From positions 1 through 8,585 of the forward strand of contig QHXH01000193.1 of the NCBI GenBank assembly GCA_003222855.1: a stretch of DNA of 8,585 nucleotides. Direction: 5' to 3'. Below, piece by piece: positions 1 through 5,109 of this stretch (its first letter is position 1; each line of letters starts with the position of its first letter). Below the pieces are notes generated by a model. That model was given only the letters and a program-made list of their open reading frames with translations, had not been told where the DNA came from and did no database searches. Position numbers and translations under genes: made by a program. Origin of the DNA: Acidobacteriota bacterium. Lineage in GTDB: Bacteria; Acidobacteriota; Blastocatellia; Pyrinomonadales; Pyrinomonadaceae.

Positions 1-679
1 ATTCCCGCAACTGTGCTTCCGAATGGATTCGACCCGTCGCCACCGCGACTACCCGCGCGCCAAAGTGCCGGGCACAGGCGATGTCGTTGGGCGTATCGCC
101 AATCACGATGAACTTTTCGGGCGTGAGATTCGCTGGTAAATGATCGTTTATGCGTCGCGCTGCGATCGCCGGCAGATCGCGACGATCGAATGATTCATCA
201 CCGAATGCGCCGGGTAATGTAAAGAATTCTGCCAGCCCCGCGACTTCGACTTTGAAGTGCGCGGCCGGTTCAATATTGCCGGTTAGCAACGCCGAAGCGT
301 AGCGCGGATCGTCATAGACAGCCTGCAAGACTTCGCGTCCACCGGGTATCGGTTCGATAGCGTGCGCGCCATTAGCAACCGCGCGTTTCATTTCTTTAAG
401 ATAGCAGCGGCGCAATTCATCTTTGCGCAGGTAGATGTGTTCACGGGTGATACCTTCACCGCGCAGGGCTTCTTCCACGATCTGCAGGTCTGTCATTCCT
501 GAGACAACCATTTCGCGAAGACAACCCGCGGTGCCAAAGACTGACTCCAGCATCGGCGCGGTGTAATCTTTGAAAGTTCCAAAGCGTTTGCCGCGCACCA
601 GCGTGCCATCGAGATCCCAGAGAAGAACTCTTAAGGATGAGTGATTGCCAGGTTGAGGGTCAGAAAGCATATTTATCAT
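1..679 (-). CDS. HAD-superfamily hydrolase, phosphoglycolate phosphatase-like (3' end off left edge)
   Basis: Cytosolic phosphohydrolase of the haloacid dehalogenase superfamily, probably acting on a small phosphorylated metabolite; the substrate cannot be read from sequence. Translating the minus strand from 679 gives 226 residues before the window edge. Motif I is WDLDGTLV, with nucleophile D22 and acid/base D24. The helical cap follows at about residues 35-120, motif II is LLTGN (T133), a candidate motif III lysine is K143, and motif IV is GDTPNDIACA (D195, D199). All catalytic motifs are present, so only the far C-terminus is missing. Two in-frame ATGs are possible, 679 (MINMLSD) and 670 (MLSD); an in-frame TGA just upstream rules out anything longer. 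No Shine-Dalgarno sequence is visible, and both candidate starts lie in a heptad repeat. It is separated by about 150 bp from the upstream biotin-carrier gene, so co-transcription is uncertain. Confidence 0.9.
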   Translation of the reverse strand, partial: MINMLSDPQPGNHSSLRVLLWDLDGTLVRGKRFGTFKDYTAPMLESVFGTAGCLREMVVSGMTDLQIVEEALRGEGITREHIYLRKDELRRCYLKEMKRAVANGAHAIEPIPGGREVLQAVYDDPRYASALLTGNIEPAAHFKVEVAGLAEFFTLPGAFGDESFDRRDLPAIAARRINDHLPANLTPEKFIVIGDTPNDIACARHFGARVVAVATGRIHSEAQLRE

Positions 680-804
680 TTGTCATTGGACATTTATCAT
701 TTTCGATTTGTCACTTGTCATACTCAGTTCGCACGAGGCGGCCACCGTCTGAAGAGTTCTAAAAAGATGACCAATGATAAATGTCAAATGACAAATGGAA
801 AATA
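670..804. repeat. Intergenic heptad-repeat palindrome (CATTTRT family)
   Basis: Degenerate 7-bp tandem repeats in two inverted arms. On the plus strand, 670-721 reads in steady 7-bp register as TATTTAT, CATTTGT, CATTGGA, CATTTAT, CATTTTC, GATTTGT, CACTTGT, CAT. On the minus strand, 804-763 reads TATTTTC, CATTTGT, CATTTGA, CATTTAT, CATTGGT, CATCTTT. Positions 677-701 pair with 773-797 at 24 of 25 bases, leaving a 71-bp non-repetitive centre. The element fills most of the gap between the carrier gene and the HAD gene. It resembles in kind the heptanucleotide STRR repeats known from heterocystous cyanobacteria. Its role is unknown; it could form a long cruciform or RNA hairpin. Confidence 0.85.
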
Positions 805-828
805 GTCTTTGTGGTAGCGGATTGAACT

Positions 829-1191
829 CTACTCAATAACCGCCAGCAGATCTCCGCCGTTAACCGTCGCGCCAACTTCCGCATTGATGCGCGCGGCTCC
901 GTCACCATGGGCTCCGAACGCCAGCGCGCCACGTAAACGTTTCGGATCAGTGAGCGTAACAGCATATCTATCGGTACCAGCGATCACATCGAAGGTGGCG
1001 CCCGACTCAGGCCGGCCTTCGATCCGGCAATCGAAGACCTGCGCGTCACAAATCAGCAGATAATTATCGTCGCGTGAACTACGAACGTCGACGTCATATT
1101 TTCGTCCGTCGACCACGGCCAGGACCTGCGAGCCCTGCTCGTGAAGTTCGATTTCGATCTGAGATTCAGCGATGGTCGCGTGCAATTTCAT
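829..1191 (-). CDS. Biotin carboxyl carrier protein-like, biotinyl domain internally deleted
   Basis: By position and sequence this is the carrier subunit of an acyl-CoA carboxylase, the protein that would carry biotin between AccC and the carboxyltransferase. The 120-residue product starts 3 bp after accC stops, so the two are almost certainly translated from one mRNA. Residues 1-90 are a beta-rich N-terminal region ending DPKRLRG, as in carrier proteins of this type. Residues 105-120 (EVGATVNGGDLLAVIE) match the closing strands of a biotinyl domain. The expected middle, from an (A/M)PGKV-like strand through the EAMKM biotinylation motif, is absent; from family knowledge I estimate about 45-50 residues are missing, near nucleotide 880. 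The frame stays open across the junction. As written it cannot be biotinylated. Alternatives are a real in-frame deletion, an assembly collapse, or a repurposed scaffold; the last is least likely. The start ATG at 1191 is clear. Confidence 0.8.
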   Translation of the reverse strand: MKLHATIAESQIEIELHEQGSQVLAVVDGRKYDVDVRSSRDDNYLLICDAQVFDCRIEGRPESGATFDVIAGTDRYAVTLTDPKRLRGALAFGAHGDGAARINAEVGATVNGGDLLAVIE

Positions 1192-1194
1192 GAA

Positions 1195-2745
1195 TTAGAA
1201 ACGGCCGGAGCGATCGCGGGCGAGCTTGTTCATTGACGACGCGCGACCCGCCATTCTCCACTTGCTCTCGGCCTGGCGAATTTCACGCCCGTAAGATTCG
1301 CTTTGGGCATGTTTGAAAGCAAGCGCGGCCGCGATGATCGCGATGTCTTGTTCAGTTCGCGCTTCGCGCTCATTGTGCGCAGGATGCCCGCGCTGCGCGC
1401 GGCGGTCGTTGAAGCGCGTGATGAAGCCCGTATCGAGCCGGCCTTCGATAAATTCTTCGTCCCGGACCACCTCACGGAAGAACGGCAGCGTGGTCTTAAT
1501 CCCGCCAACGGCATATTCGTCGAGCGCGCGTCGCAACCGATCGATGGCTTCTCGGCGGTTCCGCCCCCACGCCGCAAGTTTTGAAATCATCGGATCGTAA
1601 TAAATGGAAACCTCGTCGCCTTCAGTGACGCCGCCATCGTCGCGAATGCCGGGCCCGGCGGGGATGCGGAGAAAATCAATCCTGCCGGGCGAGGGCAAAA
1701 AATTATTCTCCGGATCTTCAGCGTAAACGCGACACTCAATTGCGTGACCGCTCCAATCGACATCACTCTGCGTAAACGAAAGCCCCTCGCCGGCCGCCAC
1801 GCGAATTTGTTCGCGCACGAGATCGAGGCCTGTGACCAGCTCCGTCACTGGATGCTCAACCTGCAAACGCGTATTCATCTCGAGAAAATAAAAATCACGC
1901 GTGGTGTCAGAGAACAGAAACTCAATGGTGCCGGCGCCAACGTAGTTTACGGTTTTCGCGATCCTGATTGCGATTTCACCCATTCGTTCGCGCAACTCGG
2001 CGTCGTTAATTGGCGACGGGCATTCTTCGATTACTTTCTGATGGCGACGCTGAATAGAACACTCGCGCTCACCAAGGTGCACGTAATTGCCCTGCTGGTC
2101 GGCAATGATCTGAATCTCAATGTGTCGAGGCTTCTCAACTACTTTTTCCAGATAGACTTCTGAGTTACCGAACGCCGACGCAGCCTCTGACTGGGCGGCT
2201 TCAAACGCCGATCGCAATTCTGATTCATTCGCGACCTGGCGCATTCCTTTGCCCCCGCCGCCTGCGGACGCTTTCAACATGATCGGGTAACCGAACGTGG
2301 CCGCCGTGGCGCGCGCGTCGTCCAAACTCTTCAGGGCTTCGGTTGTGCCGGGCACCACCGGCGCGCCGGCAGCCATAGCCGCACGCCGGGCGCTCGTCTT
2401 TGAACCCATGACTTCCATGGCATCGGCGGCCGGGCCAATGAAGATCAAGCCGGCGGCCGAAACAGCCCGCGCAAACTCTGCGTTCTCGGCTAAGAAACCA
2501 TAACCGGGATGAATTGCTTCGACGCCTGCCCTGTTCGCAATATCGATGATCGACTTGATCTTCAGGTAACTTTCAGCGGAAGCGGCGGGTCCTGCACAGT
2601 AAGCTTCGTCCGCCAGCCGAACGTGCAACGAGCGGGCATCAGCCTCGGAATAGATCGCGACGGGCGAGACGTCCAGATCGCGGCAGGCGCGGATGACGCG
2701 CACCGCGATCTCTCCGCGATTAGCAATCAGAATTTTTCGAAACAT
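1195..2745 (-). CDS. accC: Biotin carboxylase subunit of acetyl-/propionyl-CoA carboxylase
   Basis: ATP-dependent carboxylation of biotin on a carrier protein, the first half-reaction of acyl-CoA carboxylase, in the cytosol. The 516-residue product has the full family order: N-terminal Rossmann-like domain (KILIANRGEIAVRVIRAC, residues 4-21; IHPGYGFLAEN, 79-88), ATP-grasp domain with glycine-rich loop AGGGGKGM (161-168), RECSIQRRHQKVIEE (228-241, with K237), FLEMNTRLQVEHPVTE (287-302, with E289 and R293), and a C-terminal domain containing AIECRVYAEDP (335-345). It is longer than typical AccC (about 450 residues): residues 447-516 form a charged tail ending in a KWRMAGR stretch, with no biotinyl domain. 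The ATG at 2745 is followed by the canonical start FRKILIANRGE; upstream there is no clear Shine-Dalgarno sequence, only heptad repeats. The carrier-like gene follows after 3 bp. No carboxyltransferase gene is present in the window, so whether acetyl-CoA or propionyl-CoA is the substrate is open. Confidence 0.95.
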   Translation of the reverse strand: MFRKILIANRGEIAVRVIRACRDLDVSPVAIYSEADARSLHVRLADEAYCAGPAASAESYLKIKSIIDIANRAGVEAIHPGYGFLAENAEFARAVSAAGLIFIGPAADAMEVMGSKTSARRAAMAAGAPVVPGTTEALKSLDDARATAATFGYPIMLKASAGGGGKGMRQVANESELRSAFEAAQSEAASAFGNSEVYLEKVVEKPRHIEIQIIADQQGNYVHLGERECSIQRRHQKVIEECPSPINDAELRERMGEIAIRIAKTVNYVGAGTIEFLFSDTTRDFYFLEMNTRLQVEHPVTELVTGLDLVREQIRVAAGEGLSFTQSDVDWSGHAIECRVYAEDPENNFLPSPGRIDFLRIPAGPGIRDDGGVTEGDEVSIYYDPMISKLAAWGRNRREAIDRLRRALDEYAVGGIKTTLPFFREVVRDEEFIEGRLDTGFITRFNDRRAQRGHPAHNEREARTEQDIAIIAAALAFKHAQSESYGREIRQAESKWRMAGRASSMNKLARDRSGRF

Positions 2746-2752
2746 CGATGCT

Positions 2753-2937
2753 GGTTAGTGGTCAGTGGTCCGCAGTTAGAGCTTAGTTTCTAGAGCTTAG
2801 TTTTTAATTTATGACGAACGACCTAAAGCTAAACTCTAAAATCTAAGCTCTAAGCTCTAAAATCTAAGCATGAACCTCTTCAATAACCATGAGCGGGACT
2901 ACTGACAACTGACCACTGACAACTGACTATTAGACTA
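2753..2937. repeat. Intergenic composite heptad-repeat palindrome (GGTCAGT / GCTTAGT families)
   Basis: Nearly the whole gap between the DUF3592 gene and accC is 7-bp repeats. On the plus strand, 2753-2808 reads in register GGTTAGT, GGTCAGT, GGTCCGC, AGTTAGA, GCTTAGT, TTCTAGA, GCTTAGT, TTTTAAT. Then 2830-2871 reads TAAACTC, TAAAATC, TAAGCTC, TAAGCTC, TAAAATC, TAAGCAT, and 2903-2937 reads TGACAAC, TGACCAC, TGACAAC, TGACTAT, TAGACTA. Two nested inverted pairs result: outer 2756-2770 with 2904-2918 (13 of 15 bases) and inner 2790-2806 with 2837-2853 (15 of 17). The distal end overlaps the stop codon of the DUF3592 gene. No promoter is apparent within it. Confidence 0.85.
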
Positions 2938-3217
2938 CTAATGAATTCGTTGGCCGATGGGGATCGTATCTCATATCAACTCTGGAACCCGGCAGGTAAG
3001 TATCTTTGCGGCTGAGTTGCTCTCCGTCTAAACGTTGAACTGTTTCATAATCCATGCCGCCTACCGTGTAACAGTAAGAAAGAAGTTCATTCCCGTCTGC
3101 GTCGCGGCTGATGTCCAGAACCGTGGCGTCGCCCAGGCGGCCACTTTGCAAAAGCAAGGCGCGCCGTGCGATCTCCGGATCGGGTTTGGGCCGTCGGAAT
3201 CTTCCCAGAAAGGACAT
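2930..3217 (-). CDS. Small DUF3592-like protein
   Basis: Predicted 95-residue protein of unknown function. The core resembles the DUF3592 fold: ATVLDIS (31-37), then LSYCYTVGG and YETVQ strands (46-61), then YLPGSRVDMRYDPHRP (74-89), which is the characteristic closing 'pG..v.v.YdP..P' pattern. Unlike many family members it has no membrane segment, and its basic N-terminus (FLGRFRRPKP) is not a convincing signal peptide, so it is probably cytosolic. The ATG at 3217 lies only 6 bp after the stop of the zinc-ribbon membrane protein, so the two are likely co-transcribed and may act together. The preceding bases show no good ribosome binding site. Its stop codon lies within the heptad-repeat block. 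Confidence 0.75.
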   Translation of the reverse strand: MSFLGRFRRPKPDPEIARRALLLQSGRLGDATVLDISRDADGNELLSYCYTVGGMDYETVQRLDGEQLSRKDTYLPGSRVDMRYDPHRPTNSLVV

Positions 3218-3223
3218 GCGAAA

Positions 3224-4117
3224 TTATGGATTGCGACGCGACGTCGCTGAGGTAAACTCGGAAGCTTTCTTGATTACACCGTCTTCGACAAAGAAGTCTT
3301 CGTCCGGGGCAAAGAAGCGATGCTCGCTCGGCAGACGCAATTTATAACTGGTGAAAGACATTGCGCTCGCCGGCTCGGGATTCGCAGGCGTGTTCGCGTA
3401 GCGCAGCGCTACCCCGCGGACAACGAGCGACTTTGTTTTGGTCGAGGCAGCAGCGAGGGTGGTAGTCGCAGTGTAGCCGTTGGGATCAACAAAGCGAAGC
3501 GCTTCAGCAATCGAACCGTCCGGATCGGGCAGCGTGCGTAGCGCTTCAACGTACTTGTCCGGGTCTGGCGGAAACGTGCCATGCAAATCGCGATACTCGA
3601 GGAACGCTCGATGCAGCGTATGCCCGCGAGCATACATAGCGGCTTCGATTGAATACTGGCGTTGACGCAATCTTTCAGGAACGGTAATTCCGATTAAAGC
3701 GGCAACTAAAACCGCGACTGCGAGTGCGCCGCCAAATCCGATTTGAGCAGGCAGTAAACCAATAAAGCGCGCCGGGTTTTGACTGATGCTGCGAATAATT
3801 CGCGCGCCGCTCCACAGCACAATAATCGAGGCAAACAAAACTTCCCACTTCACGCGCCAGGCAGCAATCTCGCCCGCGGTGACGATGGTCCAGAAGCCAG
3901 GCGCTGATTTATTTTCCAGCAGCGCCGCGATCAGCAGGCCCGCAAACGCGCTGAACATCGCCGCTCCCATTACGAAAGCAAGCGAAGCTCGTCCGAAGGA
4001 AGGCAGCTCATGTTCCGCCTTTGCGAGTGGTGGTCCAACCGCCCGCGCGCCGCAGGAGGGACAGCCGAGGCAAAGATCACCTTTGACGCCTGAGCCGCAA
4101 GAAGGGCAGATAATCAA
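3224..4117 (-). CDS. Zinc-ribbon membrane protein with pilin-like extracytoplasmic region
   Basis: No specific function recognised. The 297-residue product has an N-terminal zinc ribbon (C4-x2-C7 and C19-x2-C22, with extra C16), then hydrophobic segments at about 44-67, 91-106 (weaker) and 119-146. An odd number of spans would leave the zinc ribbon in the cytoplasm and the C-terminal 150 residues outside. The outer part begins with a long helix (about 152-178, ending EYRDLHGTFPPDPDKY) followed by FVDPNGY, a pattern that recalls GspG/pseudopilin globular domains, although no prepilin cleavage site precedes it. The start is TTG at 4117: an in-frame stop lies 14 codons upstream with no ATG in between, the zinc ribbon begins at once, and GAGG lies about 10 bp away. 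It heads a likely operon with the DUF3592-like gene. Confidence 0.7.
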   Translation of the reverse strand: MIICPSCGSGVKGDLCLGCPSCGARAVGPPLAKAEHELPSFGRASLAFVMGAAMFSAFAGLLIAALLENKSAPGFWTIVTAGEIAAWRVKWEVLFASIIVLWSGARIIRSISQNPARFIGLLPAQIGFGGALAVAVLVAALIGITVPERLRQRQYSIEAAMYARGHTLHRAFLEYRDLHGTFPPDPDKYVEALRTLPDPDGSIAEALRFVDPNGYTATTTLAAASTKTKSLVVRGVALRYANTPANPEPASAMSFTSYKLRLPSEHRFFAPDEDFFVEDGVIKKASEFTSATSRRNP

Positions 4118-4127
4118 GTTTCGTAAA

Positions 4128-4132
4128 CCTCT
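4128..4132 (-). promoter_or_regulatory. Ribosome binding site supporting a TTG start
   Basis: The minus strand reads AGAGG here, 10 bp before the TTG at 4117. It is one of the few recognisable Shine-Dalgarno sequences in the window and supports the non-ATG start of the zinc-ribbon protein. The spacing is slightly long. Confidence 0.45.
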
Positions 4133-4153
4133 GCAGAAATAAAGAGCGGAACT

Positions 4154-4183
4154 AAATTAGAACTGAGTATACTGTTTAGTCAA
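4154..4183 (-). promoter_or_regulatory. Possible weak sigma70 promoter of the zinc-ribbon/DUF3592 operon
   Basis: The minus strand has TTGACT at 4183-4178 (5 of 6 to the -35 consensus) and, after 18 bp, TAATTT at 4159-4154 (3 of 6 to the -10 consensus). A better -10-like hexamer, TATACT (4171-4166), lies only 6 bp from this -35, so it would need another upstream element. The gap is AT-rich and follows the end of the phosphatidyltransferase gene. Confidence 0.4.
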
Positions 4184-4230
4184 GAATTTCCTGCAACCAA
4201 ATCTTCCAATTCTGTGTCGCCAGCCGGCCT

Positions 4231-4938
4231 TTACCCGGTCTTGTGTGCCAGAGTCGGCTCGCGTCTGACTTCAGATTGTGAACCGGCGCCCGGATCCACT
4301 TCCGAGATTATTTGTTTTAGTTCGCTTCGGTTGACTTCGGTCCATGTGTGATACATGCGATGCGCGAAAGTCCAATAAGATCCGACTGCCAGGACCCACA
4401 ACACGGCCGGCATCCGATAAGCAAAAAAGTTGTTGGATCCGGGAACGGTAGACAAGGCTCCGATGATAAAGAGCACTACGCGCTCAGGCCGGCGCAGGAA
4501 TCCCACATCACATTTTGGAATCAGGTTTTCCGCGCGGGCGCTGGCATAACTAACCATGACTGAACCCATCAGTCCGGCCCCCGCCAGAAAAACGTTCAGC
4601 GTCGAGTGATACTCAGGGCGCGCGTAGAAAACCATGAGCCCGACGAACACCACCATGTCGGATAATCGATCGAGCGATGAATCAAGGAATCCACCAAAGC
4701 TGGTTACTCTGCCTGACAGGCGCGCAACCTGGCCGTCAAGCATGTCAAAAAGATTAGCTACGATTAAGACAACTCCGGCCCAGAAAAATCTTCCGAAGCC
4801 AAAAAGCAAGCCCGAGCCGACGTTGATCGCGACCCCCACGAAAGTAAGAATGTTTGGACTAATGTGCCCGCGCGCCAGCCAACGCACCATCTCATCGATG
4901 ATTCGCTGGCCTGCCCGTCCGATACTTGCTCCAAACAT
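4231..4938 (-). CDS. CDP-alcohol phosphatidyltransferase family protein
   Basis: Integral membrane enzyme of phospholipid synthesis that transfers a phosphatidyl group from CDP-diacylglycerol (or a similar CDP-alcohol) to a hydroxyl acceptor, releasing CMP. The 235-residue product carries the complete family signature D-x2-DG-x2-AR-x8-G-x3-D-x3-D: D65, D68, G69, A72, R73, G82, D86 and D90. About six hydrophobic segments span residues 27-190, and the hydrophilic tail (200-235) is probably cytoplasmic. After the motif, SYASARAEN (130-138) resembles the Y-x2-ARAE element of phosphatidylinositol-phosphate synthases, which hints at a sugar- or inositol-phosphate acceptor; phosphatidylglycerophosphate or other acceptors are not excluded. 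ATG 4938 fits the family start and lies about 35 bp from a strong promoter. It is flanked by its own promoter and by a gap before the next gene, so it is likely monocistronic. Confidence 0.9.
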   Translation of the reverse strand: MFGASIGRAGQRIIDEMVRWLARGHISPNILTFVGVAINVGSGLLFGFGRFFWAGVVLIVANLFDMLDGQVARLSGRVTSFGGFLDSSLDRLSDMVVFVGLMVFYARPEYHSTLNVFLAGAGLMGSVMVSYASARAENLIPKCDVGFLRRPERVVLFIIGALSTVPGSNNFFAYRMPAVLWVLAVGSYWTFAHRMYHTWTEVNRSELKQIISEVDPGAGSQSEVRREPTLAHKTG

Positions 4939-4972
4939 TACTTGCGTCTACTGCACAATCCCAAGTAGCACG

Positions 4973-5002
4973 ATCATAGGAACCGAAGATTAATAGTGTC
5001 AA
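4973..5002 (-). promoter_or_regulatory. Strong sigma70-type promoter of the phosphatidyltransferase gene
   Basis: The minus strand carries TTGACA at 5002-4997 (6 of 6), an 18-bp spacer, and TATGAT at 4978-4973 (5 of 6). Transcription would start about 7 bp further on, giving a short leader of roughly 30 bases before the ATG at 4938. It lies between the terminator of the upstream gene and the coding start, which is the expected place. Confidence 0.75.
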
Positions 5003-5038
5003 GAAGGTAGACGACACAACCCACCGAACGGTCACAGC

Positions 5039-5087
5039 AAAAGGCGCGAAAAGAATCGATAATCACCGTTTCCCTCTCGCGCCTTTT
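5039..5087 (-). terminator. Hairpin terminator of the large surface-protein gene
   Basis: AAAAGGCGCGA and its perfect 11-bp complement (5077-5087 and 5039-5049) enclose a loop of 27 bases. In transcription direction the stem ends in TTTT. It begins 22 bp after the stop of the surface-protein gene and ends before the next promoter. The loop is longer than in textbook terminators, and the T tract is short and part of the stem. Confidence 0.65.
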
Positions 5088-5109
5088 CTGTTGTTTCTGC
5101 GCGTGCATG

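Noticed and set aside
670..804. CRISPR array
   Set aside because: The repeat unit is 7 bp without spacers and the arms are inverted, unlike direct 23-47-bp repeats separated by unique spacers.
1744..2163. Plus-strand open frame opposite accC
   Set aside because: The opposite strand encodes the conserved ATP-grasp core of biotin carboxylase; the plus-strand product has no family features.
2746..2929. Promoter or riboswitch in front of accC
   Set aside because: No -35/-10 pair or known aptamer pattern could be made out; the gap is explained by heptad repeats.
4213..4250. Terminator after the phosphatidyltransferase
   Set aside because: Only a 4-bp CCGG/CCGG pairing with no T tract follows the stop, too weak to call.
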